From Patagioenas fasciata (Eukaryota; Chordata; Aves; Columbiformes; Columbidae), in the NCBI RefSeq assembly GCF_037038585.1, contig NC_092541.1:3407445-3471444 (forward strand): DNA of 64,000 nucleotides. Reading direction: 5' to 3'. Of the stretch, positions 23,978 to 36,068 are shown piece after piece (position 1 is the stretch's first letter; each line of letters starts with the position of its first letter). Under the pieces are notes generated by a model. That model did not search any database and had not been told where the DNA came from. It saw only the letters and a list, made by a program, of their open reading frames with translations. A program made the position numbers and the translations under genes.

Positions 23978-26329
23978 TTTAATTGGGTCTGGGATGCTCT
24001 GGCAGCCAGTGCTCTGACCCACAAGCTTCTTCCCAGTTTGTGGGCCCCCCCAACACCAAGGAAACCTTCTGCTTTGGCCTTTCTGCATTTTTCAGCTTTG
24101 TCTCCACACTGCGTCTGGTGGCTTTTTGCATGCTCAAATGCAGTGCACTCATTCCTGCTTCCCTGCTTACATTATTGATGGAGATCTACAACCTCCGTTC
24201 CAGCTTAACAACTCCATTTTGCTGAGGTTTATTACCAGGATCAATCAAATCAAGCCCTGATGGCTTAAAAATGTGCTGCTTTCTCCCTCTCATTGTTATT
24301 TGCTTGTTTATTATTAGGAAAGACAAGTTTTGGCTCCAGGAGATTTTGCTAGCAGTAAACAATGTCATTAAAAACAAATCAGAAGTCCCCGCTTTGCATG
24401 GAGCTGACCTCTGCAGAACACCCTGCGCTGGGGTCCCCACTGCCACCGATGGGGTGGCCACGGCGCGGGGACAGGGTCACAGCTGGGCACATCCAGGTGT
24501 TGTCCTGCAGTTGCTCCTTGGTGGGTTCATGGGTTTTTGCCCAGATTTGTGCTTCTGATTCCCATCCTTGCTGCGATAGCGTGGGCTCCTCCAACCTGGA
24601 TGCTGTGGGGTCAGGAGGTGGCTCATGATTTGGGGAGGAGGCTGTTGCACAGGTCTATGGAGGCTTTTGGCCCCGTCGTTCCGCTTGCACAGGGCTGATG
24701 TCTCTGCGTTTTGGGGATCTGGGATCTCACCTTGGGGCTCATTCCACCCTTTCCACAAGGAGAAATAGCAGGACTGACCTTGGGAAGTGGTGGGACATCG
24801 CTTATTTATGTTTATAGAGGAGTGATTTCAGGACTAAAGGGGCTGAGGGTAGGGGTGAAGCGTGGAGAGTTTGGACATCACCACATCTTCACCTCCAGGC
24901 TCCTTATCTGCTCTGCACTGTGTGCTCCTCACCCTGGAGTCACTGTCCTGCTCCCAGCCCTTCCAACCCCATGGGGAGCAGACCTGGCCATTTCCTCCAC
25001 TGAGCATCATCTGGGGTGGCTTTGTCTCTCTAAATCTGGCTTTGGCTTTGCAGCACTCTGGTTGCATGAACACATCCCCCCAAAAATAACATGAAAGCAC
25101 AGGTGGAGCGGACCAGGAGAAGGTCTGTCTGCCAGGGAGATGTGGCTACCTGTTCCTGAACCTGGGCCACCACCGTGGAAGGGGTTTTGAACGGCCAAGG
25201 TGCTGGGAGAACCACAGCACTCTTCATAACTGCCAGCCCAGCTCACAATAAACAAATTGAAGAGTGACGGGGAAGATAAATTGATGTTGTTTTGTTAATG
25301 CATGCAGTCAAGGAGTTTATTTTTAAACCAGTCTGTGAGTGATGCCTGGCTTGATCTTCTAAATGAAACTGATTTATTCTATTTTCACTGGGGCTTGGGA
25401 GAAGAGGGAGTGAGCTGGGTTTAATTTATACGTTTAACTTTGTCTTGGCGAGACCATGACAACAGCAGACAAATCGAAGCAGAGAAGCTCCTTCCAGTGA
25501 TCCTAACGACGCCAAATTATTTCCCTGGTTTTGTCAAATGATCTCGAGTTACTGATCCCAGGTTGCCATTTGTGGCAGATATGAATTGCATGGCCCTTGG
25601 GGCAGGTTGGCAGAACCAGGGCTGGGCCACCTCATGGAGGACTCCTGAAGATTTCCCCATCTGACCTAGAAATCTGGTCTCCTCTTCTTCATGGGCTTGA
25701 TTTTCCAGCCGACTGGTCTTGCTTTCATCAGCTCTACCTTGCAGTGTGTGCCCCGAGATGGGTCAGAATAAGACACAAGGTCTGGATCTACTGTTCCTTT
25801 CCACTGTGGACATCACGGGGAGCTTCTGGTCTTGGCCCTGGGGCAAGCAAAAGGTGACAAATGACTTCTGCAGCAGATCAATGACTCTGTGGACTCTTCA
25901 GCTTTTTGTGGGATCATTAGGGAAACCCTGCTAAGCAGATCTCAGCAGTGATGGAGGCTGGGGTACGGTGTTACTGTGGTCTGTGCTGAATGAAAACCAT
26001 AAAAGTCTAAACTACTCCCCCAAAAGCCTCCCTTAAAAAGGACGTGAGCATAAAAGTGAGTCTTAAACCAGGCAAAATGATGAAGCTACTGGGATGGAGG
26101 AAAATCATTCAACACCACTAAGCCAGACATCACTTGGGATAATTATCAATTCTCATAAGCGAGTGACTCCCCCCAGAAGCTAATGAAATTTCCCACGGCA
26201 CATGCTCTGGGAGATGGATCGTGTCGGCCTGGACACATTCATCTTCTCTAATGTGCTGTTTATTCCTGTTTACAAACCTTAAAGCTCCATGTGCAAAGCA
26301 CCTTCCTGCTGAGAGGGACGAGGTACCCA
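23978..26329. other. Intergenic, no gene seen
   Basis: Unique sequence; no gene or known repeat identified. Confidence 0.5.
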
Positions 26330-26710
26330 GGATGCTCTCACCCGCAGGCGGCTGCACTGACCGCACCGCTCGGTTTCCCGTACATCAGACCCCGGGTCGC
26401 TACTGGTAACACCGAGAAAAGGATCTCCCCATCTTGGTGTTCATCCAAATCTTCCTCCTGGCCAGCTCAGCTTTCCCGCGCTGCGCAGCCCGTGTCTCAC
26501 ACAAGCTGTTTTGTTCTTGCAGCCCGGACCCTGCCTCCGCCCGTCTCTCAGGTTTGGCTGATTCGTTTGGTCAGCTCAGCTCTCGCAGCGAATCTCTCCC
26601 TGGCGCAATATGCTCCACGTCCTTCGCTTTAATTGGCACGGGGTTGGCGCCTTGCACCGGGCTCTCTGCTGGCCACCCCGTGCGAGCCCGTCATGTCCGA
26701 GCGCATCAAA
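26330..26710. promoter_or_regulatory. CpG-rich patch, possible small CpG island
   Basis: By eye about 30 CpG dinucleotides lie in roughly 370 bp, several times the density of the neighbouring intergenic DNA, with GC near 58 percent. No known exon adjoins it. It may be an orphan promoter or enhancer about 11 kb beyond the ASIC2 3' end. Sequence alone cannot show activity. Confidence 0.4.
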
Positions 26711-27763
26711 CCTTCATCTTGACAGACCGACTGACAGTTTCCAGCCAGGGATGCTGCTGCAGCAGATTGACCGGCTCAGGCAAGGGCTGGGTGGTGGGTC
26801 CCATGCCATGGCGGGTTGCTGGGTGCAGGGGCTGCAAATGCTGATGGGCACCCATGTGTTTTTGCACACTGGTTGTGCTTCACTTTGCTCTTCTCTTGGC
26901 ACGTTTTCCTGCAGGAGCTTGGTGGGGAAAGGAGATTTTCACTCTTGCAAAGCTTCTCTGCTTTGACTGTGTTTTCCCTGGGGTGACTGTAGCCATCAGC
27001 ACTGGGAGTCTCCAAGGAGGACATGGACCCTGGAGGGACACAGTGGGGTTGCAACCAGACTGAGAAACAGATAAGATCGAACACACGGTGGAAAAAGACA
27101 TGAGCTGCTGCGCGTCCATCTCAGATGTCTACCAAACTTCTTATCCCTCAACAGGGCCATCCCTGCCCTTCCCTTGGAGACGCCACCATCATTGCACGCA
27201 GGAGCACAAGGTGAGCATCCCCCGTTGGTGTTTGCAGTGGGAAAATGGAGGAGCAGCCTGGACTGCATGAAAATGGGGGAGCAGCCTGTCCCTCTGCAGG
27301 GACCATGGCATGTGATGGCCATGGATGGATGTTCTGTGCTAGGACACATGGCTCGGGAAGCCACTGGCCCGGCCGCCCTGGGTGTACCAAAGAGAACCCA
27401 GAGGGCACCAAGAATCTTCAGCACGTTTGGGCAAAATGGTGTCAAGCCGCAGCTGCTGAGGTCTCTGGAAGACCGGAGGGAGAGATGGAGAAAATTATTT
27501 AAAGTGACTGAAATGGCAAAGCAGTTTTGCAGCAGGCAGAGAGCGAGCCTGGGGACCTGCTGCCCCCGGGAAGCCAAAATCAGGGACAGGCTGCAGAAGG
27601 AGTGACATAAAATTAAGGAAACAAAAGTGCCTGGAGGCCTAGAGAGGGCAAAACCGCAACTGGTGATCAGGAAGTCCTCAAAACAGAGGTCACTGTCTTC
27701 CCTGTCCGACACCACCGGCCACAGGACCCACCACCTCTCACCCCAGAGGTCCACCAAGGCAAA
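26711..27763. other. Intergenic, no gene seen
   Basis: Includes an imperfect 28-bp duplication (AAAATGGAGGAGCAGCCTG and AAAATGGGGGAGCAGCCTG, about 27243-27300). Long open frames exist on both strands but none resembles a known protein. Confidence 0.5.
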
Positions 27764-28226
27764 CAGCACAGGACACACGTGGACCTGTTGGAGAGGAGCC
27801 ATAGAAATGATCCAGGGCTGGAACAGCTCTGCTGGGAGGACACGCTGAGAGAGTTGGGGTGTTCAGCTGGAGAAGAGAAACTCCGGGGACACCTTAGTGC
27901 GGCATTTCTGGACTTAAAAGGGGCAGAGAAGATGGGGACAGACTTTTGAGCAGGGCCTGTTGTGATAGGACAGGGAGTGATGGTTTGAAACTAAAGGAGG
28001 GAGATTCAGGCTGGACATGAGGAAGGAATTGTTGTCCCTGAGGGTGGTGAGAGCCTGGCCCAGGTTGGCCAGAGAGGTGGTGGATGAACCATCCCTGGAG
28101 ACATCCCAGGCCAGGCTGGACGGGGCTCTGAGCAACCTGAGCTGGTGAAGATGTCCCTGTCATGGCAGGGGGGGAACTGGGGGAGCTTTAAGGTCCCTTC
28201 AACCCAAACCATTCTGTGATATTATG
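27764..28226 (+). mobile_element. CR1 LINE 3' end, about 460 bp
   Basis: Sense copy from CAGCACAGGACACACGTGG through ACTTTTGAGCAGGGCCTG to ACCATTCTGTGATATTATGA. It belongs to the same subfamily as 10506-11085, with small deletions. Confidence 0.93.
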
Positions 28227-30076
28227 AAGTGCAGAGATCTGGCTGAGGCTTCAATGCTGTGATCCTTTAGGGGCTGCAGCCTGATCCTCCCTGTGCCAAA
28301 ACCCCTCTGCATTATTTCCCAGGTTAAATACAGTGATGCTGGCTCATTCTAGTCCACAGCCAACGCAGTGTGTGTGCTCCGAGTGTGCTGGTGGCAACTG
28401 GTTGCTTCTTGGCTCGGGGACGAGCAGGAACCCTGCAGACTGTCAACATTTTTTTAAGGAAGCTGAGATATATTCCTATATCTGGACTAACAATGCAGAG
28501 GCAGGGAAACACACAGAGGAGGGGAGGCAAAATAGCAGCTTCTGAGAGTGTAAACCTCAAGTGGAACATGAAACACATTAATATTCATGCACTTAGACTC
28601 AGCCAAAAAAGCAACAATGCCTGTGACTCTCCAGAAATGCTCTGAGCTCTTGGACTGCCATCAACAACTGTGGGGTGGAGGGGGCAACAAAACCTTCAGA
28701 AACCACCAAACTGTTGGAGAAGCATTGTAAGAAGCCATTCCCATAGGGCTGGGATTAGGCTTGGGCTCTTTCTGTCCGGCCTAACACATAACAAGGACAA
28801 CCTTTCTGCTCAAAAACATCCATGTAATTGCTTCTAATTGATCTCCTCGCTGGCAGTCTCTGGAGGGAAGTGCATGTTGAATGTACCATGGAAATGTGCT
28901 TTACAGTTTGTGAGTATGAGGAGTGACATAGGTCCTCAGAGCATCCAACAGGATAGTGCTGCTGGAAACAAAGCTGGCAGAAGGGAGAGGTGGGTTTCTG
29001 TCCACCTCGGTCTATGTGATTGGGTGAGCTTGAGCAAGTGGCCATGAAATGGAGATGACAGTGATCCTTCTCCCAGTGGGGACACTGGCCATGCACTGCT
29101 GGAGGATGGCAAGAGTTTGCAAGAATATTTGCTGGATATTTTTCTGATCTTTGTGGAAACTGCTCAGGAGGCAAACCAGCTGTGATGGTTGATCAGGGCT
29201 GTGTTGGCTGGGCTATAAACACAGGGGGTGTGCTCTGGCCTGGAGACCAGGCGCCTCACTGCAAAGCTGAGCTCTCTTCTTCTCCAGAAACGCAGCTGAA
29301 GTTTAGAAACTACCCACTGGGGCTGTTTCTGGTCCTGATTTTTCTCCTTAGGCACTTCCAGGCTTCCCATGGGATATTGCTCATTGTCTCTGAGACTTTG
29401 CTGCATAGGACAGAAGGTCCAGTGTTCCGTGTCTCTGCCCTGTATAGCTACAAGGGGGTCTGTCTTTGGATGCCAAGTCTGGCTTTGCTTGATGAGTCCT
29501 TGCGTTGAGGATGATTTTTCCTGCTAGGCCAACCCCCTTATCAGTCCCACCGAATGTCAAATTTCCGCAGCTCTTGCATGGGAGTTTCATCTCCCACGAC
29601 GACTCTTGATGCAAGGAGCCTGTCATTTTTGACATAAAGATCTCGGGTGTCTCAGGAGCTGCCGCTTTGCAGAGCTGCTTGGCTGGGCATGGCGGGTGTC
29701 TCTCCGCTCTGCTCTCCTGCATATCTTTAGAAAACTGAGCTCAGAGGGAGCTGCGTGGTGTAAACTGCTCATGTGCAGCGACACTTGTGCCAGCAAAGTG
29801 TCAGGACCTGGCAGACCTTTGTCTGAACGTGGGCGAGACAACCCGGACAGATCTGGGCATGCACCACCCCCTGTCTGCAACCTGCCATCTGTGCGAGCAC
29901 CGACCACCAGACGTTGCTCCGAGCGCTGCCCGGCCCCGCTTGGCTGGTGTGAATCCCCCCAAAAATGTTGTCTGCATGGGGTCCTTCCCACCAGACCTGC
30001 AGGATCTGCACCATGGATGGAGCAGGATGCTTGGGCGTGGGAGCCAGCTCTGCCCACAGCTGTGTGTGCAGATGTG
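28227..30076. other. Intergenic, no gene seen
   Basis: Unique DNA; the 29.8-29.95 kb part is CpG-richer. No gene recognised. Confidence 0.5.
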
Positions 30077-30239
30077 CATAGAATCACAGGATGGTTTGGG
30101 TTGAAGGCACCTTAAAGCTCCCCCAGTGGCACCCCTGCCATGAGCAGGGACATCTTCACCAGCTCAGGTTGCTCAGAGCCCCGTCCGGCCTGGGGTGTCT
30201 CCAGGGATGGTTCATCCACCACCTCTCTGGCCAATCTGG
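30077..30239 (-). mobile_element. CR1 3' fragment
   Basis: Antisense copy starting CATAGAATCACAGGATGGTT and ending in CCACCTCTCTGGCCAA. Same subfamily as 34788-34970 but with a short deletion (CCGGCCTGGGGTGTCT). Confidence 0.92.
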
Positions 30240-31490
30240 TGTTTCACCAAAGAGACATCGCACCCCTTCACCCGCATCTTTAACCACAACCCATCCACAC
30301 ACTGGGAAACCAACCAGATCTCCATTCCCTTGGACCTTGGGATTTGAGTGCTGTGAGCGCTCAGACCATCTCCTCTTTGCCCAGCCAGCTGCCCCACCGG
30401 TCTCTTTTTCTCTTTAATATACAGATAGTGAAATTTCAGAGTGCCTCATGCCTCAGGAAGCGAATACACCACATAAAAAACCCTCGCCAAGGAAAACATA
30501 AGACACACATTTAGCATCGTGGGCTTCCTAGGAGACGGCAGCCGCCTGTCAGCCCCACGCCGAGCAGCTTGCTCACCACGTTTGAAGTTAATATCTCCTG
30601 ACACGGAGACGAGAAGACCTCCGAAAGCACAAATTAATAAAAGCGACATGCCAAGAGGAAGCGTCAGCGCGGCAGTGACAAGGAGGAGGCTCTTTGATGT
30701 TATCAGAACAGGGGAGAAGGCAACAGAGGAGGATATTAAAAAGATGAGAGAAGAGCTGAATTTGACTGGATGGGAACAATTGGGATCAAAATGAATTAAG
30801 GCTTTTTACAAGGAAAACCATACAAGAAATAAGTTTCAGCAAGTAAAATTAACAGGAGGAAAACTTCAGGTTCCTGTAGACAAGTGGGCTGTATGAGGTA
30901 CAGAGGGAATTTGTGCCTCCTGGAACAATCTCTACCAGTTTTGGCGGGCGTTTAAAAAGCAGCGCAGGTAGAGGGAAGAAATTGTAGCATGAGGAAAGCC
31001 GGCAGGAGCGAGATAAAACTATCTCCGAAGGTTGTGTTGTAGCTGCTGGAAAAAGCTTCTCTGATGAAAAGAAAACGCTCAGTTTGAAGGGATTCCTCCT
31101 GAGAAAAGCTGGCTTAGAGAAAATAAAACGGGGGGGAGTTGGGATGGTCGGTCTTACCAAACTGCAAGGCAATGTTTCATCTCAAAGAGGTATTTTATCT
31201 GGAGCTAAGGTTTGTCTTATTGGGTGCAAAACAGGCTGAAATCAAACAGGATGGCTTAGTTTTACTGAACTCAGGTCTTTTGGATGGCCCCAGCAGCAGA
31301 AAGCGGGAGGGAAAAGCTGCGCTTTACGCTCCTTCCCCTCCACTGCGGAACGAGAACCACCACAAATTCTATGTTTTTGGAAAGGAGGCTCCCAGGCCGA
31401 ACCGATTTTTCTCAGAAGTACCTAAAAACGCCACAGATGCTGCTGGCGCTGCCGTGAGTCAGAGCAGGGAAATCAACAGAGAGTCACCAG
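30240..31490. other. Intergenic, no gene seen
   Basis: Unique DNA, purine-rich in 30.6-31.1 kb. Nothing recognised. Confidence 0.5.
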
Positions 31491-31700
31491 CCTGAGGACG
31501 CTGCCAGCATTGTCCCAGTGTTCTCGTACACGTTTTGAGTGAGACGCGGCGCGACAGCAGCGCCGGCACTCAGAGCTGGCATTTGGGCATCCTGCGAAAC
31601 GGTCCAGACCAGGGTGTCATCACTCGTACTATTTTGAGCTCCCACTCGCACACGAACGTCAGAGGGAAGGATGCGACAGACGCACGTGCGCGCATGGGCT
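31491..31700. promoter_or_regulatory. Short CpG-rich patch
   Basis: About 20 CpGs in 210 bp, including GACGCGGCGCGACAGCAGCG and GACGCACGTGCGCGC. It is too short for a standard island call, but well above the local background. Confidence 0.3.
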
Positions 31701-32020
31701 TTTTAATGTCTCAAGACTTGTCAGCTTGAACGGGAAGGTTGGGAGATGTAACAGCTTTAGCATGTTTCCTTATCAAACCCACAACAGTGACCTTCTCCGC
31801 TTTTATATCAATTACATCAGCCGAACAGCAAATCTCCATCATGCGCTGCATCCCGAGAGGGGCTTATTTTGCGTTAATGCTGCGGAGGTCGCTGGGAAGG
31901 TTGAGAGTTGGCAGATGAGCTGGGTGGAGGAGGGATGAGAACAGAAGTGTCTGTGGACAACAGGCAGTGCTGGGGGGGCCAGGAAGATGGCAAAGCTGTG
32001 ACTCCAGAGCTGGCACGGCA
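31701..32020. other. Intergenic, no gene seen
   Basis: Unique DNA; nothing recognised. Confidence 0.45.
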
Positions 32021-32345
32021 GGGCCTAGGGAAGAATAACCCCAGCACCAGTACAGGTGAGGAGTTGACCTGTGGAAAGCAACATTGCAGGGAAGAACCTG
32101 GGAGTTCTGGTGGACAACAGGTTGCCCATGTAATGTGCCTGTGTGGCTAAGAAGGCCAATGGTGCCTGGGATACATTAGGGAAAGTGTGGCCAGCATGCC
32201 AAGGGAGGTTGTCCTCTCCTTCTTCTGTGCCCTGGGGAGGCCCCATCTGCAGTTCTGGGTCCAGTTCTGGGTCCAGTTCTGGGTTTCCCAGTTTAAGAAG
32301 GACAAGGAATTATTGGAGAGAGACCAACGAGGGACACAAAGATGG
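32021..32345 (+). mobile_element. CR1 fragment from inside ORF2
   Basis: AAGAATAACCCCAGCACCAG, GAACCTGGGAGTTCTGGTGG, TGGCTAAGAAGGCCAATGG and TTTAAGAAGGACAAGGAATT follow the order of the CR1 region downstream of the reverse transcriptase core. The 3' end and tail are absent. A 12-bp unit is triplicated within it at 32251-32286. Confidence 0.85.
32251..32286 (+). repeat. 12-bp tandem triplication
   Basis: AGTTCTGGGTCC occurs three times in tandem inside a CR1 fragment; the third unit ends in TT. Other CR1 copies have one such unit, so it is a local expansion. Confidence 0.9.
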
Positions 32346-32642
32346 AAACATCTTTATTCTCCTTCAGAAGTCGAACCTTTCGTATCCAGAATTTTGGGCT
32401 GGAAAATGGTTTTGTTGTTGCCAGGTGTCACAGCAGAGCCTCCACTTCCAGCTGCTGAGAAGAGCAAACCAGTCCCTTTCACAAATATGTTGGCAGTGGC
32501 TCCGTTCTTGGGTCCAGAGACTAAATGGCAGCTCTGCCGCTTCCTCAGCGGTGGGAAAGACCTTAAAACTTCCATGAAACCAACTCGATGAGCCAGGCAA
32601 GGGTTTGAGGATGTCCCTGGGAAAGGGACCTGGTGGAGAACG

Positions 32643-32696
32643 TGGGATGGAAGGAGAGGGTGGGATGGAAGGAGAGGGTGGGATGGAAGGAGATGG
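32643..32696 (+). repeat. 18-bp tandem repeat, three copies
   Basis: TGGGATGGAAGGAGAGGG is repeated three times; the last unit ends in AGATGG. No link to a gene is visible. Confidence 0.95.
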
Positions 32697-33499
32697 TATT
32701 GCCATTGCAAAACCCCATTGCTTTTTGGGACTAATGGTCCCTTTTTTCAGGTAAAATGGGTGGTGATTAAAGATCAAGAAAAGCAGTGGGGACCAACCTG
32801 CTGAGCAAGCACAGAAAACAGCAATGCTGAAGTGCCAGCGGCTCTGCCAAGCAAAAAGGGCAGCTTGATAAATTATTTGCTGCGAATCAGCCCCGTGCTG
32901 GCTTGGAGCACATTTCAACAGAATGAGAAAGGGATGTGAAAGACGTGGCGCGGTGCATCCTACCGCTGTCTATTTACGGTTGTGATCTATCTGCAGAGTA
33001 TTGGATGCTTTGCATTCAGCCGGCGAGCTGGCTAAGACGGGGACCAGAGGTGATGGTCGTGCTGTAGCAGCTTGTTCTCCCTGGCTGGAAAACAAGGTCG
33101 TTCGGGTCTGCGCTGCCGGCCTAAGATCCTTCTGCAGATTCCTATCTCAGGTGGCTGCATCTTTTTTGGCAAACAGACCCTTTCACTGAAAAACAACTTC
33201 CCTGATAATTTATTAATGTTTGCTACAGCACAGAAAGCCTCGCTGGGGAAGTCCGTGGGCACCAGCCTCCTGCTGCCTAGACCCAGTACAACTTTTCCTG
33301 AGGAAGTTTTTGGGTTTGTGTGGGGATTTAGAAACATTTTCTGGCTCCGCTTCTTCCTGTGTTTTTTATTGAAGCACCTCGTCTGTTGAATGGTCCGTGG
33401 AAGAGCAGAGACTGCAGCCAGCTGAAGGTTGGGCATCTCCAGAGGATGCAGGGATGTGGAAATTTAGATCATATCCAACCTCTCTAGGGACCACATTAC
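32697..33499. other. Intergenic, no gene seen
   Basis: Unique sequence; nothing recognised. Confidence 0.5.
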
Positions 33500-33672
33500 C
33501 ATAGAATCATTTCGGTTGAAAGAGAACCTAAAGACTGAGTCCAACCATAACCTAACTAGCACTATCCCATGTCCCTAAGAACCTCATCTATGCACCTTTT
33601 AGACCCCTCCAGGGATGGTGACCCCACCACTGCCCTGGGCAGCCTGTTCCAGTGCTTCACAGCTCTAGAGGA
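33500..33672 (-). mobile_element. CR1 3' end, left arm of an inverted CR1
   Basis: Antisense CR1 3' end: CATAGAATCATTTCGGTTGA, GACTGAGTCCAACC, CCCTCCAGGGATGGTGACCC, GGGCAGCCTGTTCCAGTGCT. Homology ends near CACAGCTCTAGAGGA, where sense CR1 coding sequence begins at once. Confidence 0.9.
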
Positions 33673-33945
33673 ATACAGGAATGCCGTGAAGTTATCCAGG
33701 GGGAAAATCAGAAGGGCCAAAGCCCTACTAGAGCTGAGCCTGGTTATGGCTGTAAAAGGCAACAAGAAATGTTTCTATAAATATATCCGCAACAAAAGGT
33801 GGGCTACGGAGAATCTCCATCCCCTGACAGAGGATGAGGGAAAGGTTGAGGTACTAAATGTCTTCTTTGCCTCAGTCTTTACCAATAAGACCAGTTGTGC
33901 TCCAGCTACACACCCTCCTGAGCTGGAAGACAGGGATGTGGAGCA
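33673..33945 (+). pseudogene. CR1 ORF2 fragment (endonuclease-RT linker), opposite orientation to its neighbour
   Basis: The open frame reads YRNAVKLSRGKIRRAKALLE, then VKGNKKCFYKYIRNKR and EVLNVFFASVFTNKTS. This is the conserved CR1 ORF2 stretch between the endonuclease and the reverse transcriptase. It lies head-on against a CR1 3' end of opposite orientation. Similarity ends near PPELEDRD. It is a LINE remnant, not a host gene. Confidence 0.82.
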
Positions 33946-34787
33946 TGTTAAAGGATGCACACGAGTATCACGTTATTTTCTCGTTACACTTTTGAGCCAG
34001 GTGAAGTCGATTGGTAAAGAAAAAGGTGTTTTTAGTTGCCAGAGGAGCAATGCTTCAAAACTTGAGCCCCAACAATGTGGAGTTTCACAGAGCTGCTCTC
34101 CCCAGCTGCTAAAAACCATGGCTTGGTGGAAAGGAATTGCTCCTTGAGCAGCAGCATGAAGGAGAGCTGATTTCTTATGGCTTCATGCCCTTTATCCCAT
34201 CACCACTGTCCCTTTTGCCTGCAGCAATGTGTGTGCGTTCCCCACCTCCTAGGATAATGCTTCCAGAAGGCAGCAGATGCTGGGAGCAGCTCGGAGCCAC
34301 GTGCATGGTCCATGAGCCCCACGGCTGCTTGGGCTGTGCCCGTCCTCATCCCAGCGGAGCCGCCGACTCGGTTCCCCTCGCCTCGACTCACCCGGCGGTG
34401 CTCACAGAACGCCCAAGGACCTGAATTATTTCTGAGAACACGCTGCCAAATCTTCTTGGAACGGGCTTGCGGATTTGAAAGCTGCCGGGGGTGATGAATG
34501 AGCAGACAAATGGGCTGACAACAAGCTCTCATAAGGCGTTTCCTCTGGAGATGGGGTCAAAGTCATGATTTGCTATTGCCTCCTTAAAAAAGAAATAGCA
34601 CAGCTACAGTTCTTGGCTTCTTCGAGACTCCATCCAGGCTCAGCACATCTGTGACCACTGAATCTGCTCGCAGAGCTTGGTGGGGGTGAGCACAGGAGCT
34701 AGAGGAGAGGTTGGTTATTGGGTTGAGGAAAACCCTCCATCATGCCACGGGCTTATAAAATAGTGGGATTGTGCTGTCAGCCCTTAT
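33946..34787. other. Intergenic, no gene seen
   Basis: Unique DNA after the CR1 remnant; nothing recognised. Confidence 0.5.
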
Positions 34788-34970
34788 CATAGAATGGTTT
34801 GGGTTGAAGGGACCTTAAAGCTCCCCCAGTGCCACCCCTGCCATGAGCAGGGACATCTTCACCAGCTCAGGTTGCTCAGAGCCCCGTCCAGCCTGGCCTG
34901 GGATGTCTCCAGGGATGGTTCATCCACCACCTCTCTGGGAACCTGGGCCAGGCTCTCACCACCCTCAGGC
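34788..34970 (-). mobile_element. CR1 3' fragment
   Basis: Antisense copy starting CATAGAATGGTTTGGGTTGA and stopping after CTCTCACCACCCTCAGG. It faces the sense copy at 35254 with about 280 bp between them. Confidence 0.93.
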
Positions 34971-35253
34971 CAACCATTTTTTATGAGCGCACCCCAAGTC
35001 TCGTCAGCTCCTCACCGCACGCGTGGGTGGAAGCAGAGGATTTGCGTGAGAATCGCAGTTTTCTTCGCACATTTCCAGGCTTCCTCCTGAACGTTTGAAG
35101 CTGTGAAGTGAATGTCACCTTACTCGGGAGGTGGGAGGAACAGGAAGAGAAAACAACACCCAATTCGGTTTCTTTTTTTTTTTGAGAAAATTCTTGTGAT
35201 TGCTTAAGGCAACCTCATGATTTTTGGGGAGGTTTGCTGCTGGGTAACAGTAA

Positions 35254-35510
35254 GAACAAGTGACAGGGTGTGAGGAAACGACCTCAAGTTGCGCCAGGGG
35301 AGGCTGAGGTTGGATCTGGGGAACAATTTCTTCCCCAAAGGGCTGTGGGGCATTGGAACAGGCTGCCCAGGGCAGTGCTGGAGTCACCATCCCTGGAGGG
35401 CTGGACAGACGGACATGAGGTTCTCAGGACATGGGGCAGTGCCAGGGGTGGGTTAATGATCGGACTCCATGATCTTGAGTGTCTTTTCCAAAGTAATTCT
35501 ACAATTCTAC
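35254..35510 (+). mobile_element. CR1 LINE 3' end
   Basis: Sense variant copy from AACAAGTGACAGGG and GACCTCAAGTTGCGCCAGGG to AATTCTACAATTCTAC. It lies head to head with the copy at 34788-34970. Confidence 0.93.
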
Positions 35511-36068
35511 GGCAGCCTTAAACCCCGTTTCACAGCCAGGATGAGAGCCACGTGTTGTTTATCCCACTCCATGTGGTCTTTCGCCGCAGCTCCGAGCTCA
35601 GCCTAGCATCACCCTGTGATGCCCTCCTGCCATTGAGATGCCATGGAGAACAGCCACCCCAAAAAGCCAAGGTGTTTATTAGTTTATATTAAAGAGTGGG
35701 CACACACGTCCTCTGCAAACCCCAGGACATGCTATAATGTTCCCTTTCTTCCAGTATGAATTTGGCTTTGCAGCTGATAGATAAGACAGTTGGAGCCAAC
35801 ACAATGTGTGTTGCCTCTAATCAGCTGACATGCTAGATGCCCCACAGAAAAACACTTTGATCCCAGTGGTGATTGTTAGTTCCCTGCCAGTCTTGGAGAT
35901 CACTGTGCTTTCAGTCTGATAAGAGATTGAAATATGGACTTTTAAGATAAAACAAAACACAACAGTGAGTGAATCTGATGCAAGACCTACCCAAGCTCTT
36001 ATGAATTCCTTGGGAAAAGCTTGTGGATGTCTAATAGGGAGAACTAGATACAAGTCCAGCTGACTCTT
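35511..36068. other. Intergenic, no gene seen
   Basis: Unique DNA; nothing recognised. Confidence 0.5.

Noticed and set aside
26996-27802. 268-codon open frame on the minus strand, the longest in the window
   Set aside because: No recognisable domain; its start lies inside a CR1 copy and a competing long frame exists on the other strand. Low stop-codon density from GC-rich sequence explains it better.
33569-34147. 192-codon frame that could be read as a host gene
   Set aside because: The central part is CR1 ORF2, preceded by CR1 3' end in antisense and followed by unrelated sequence.
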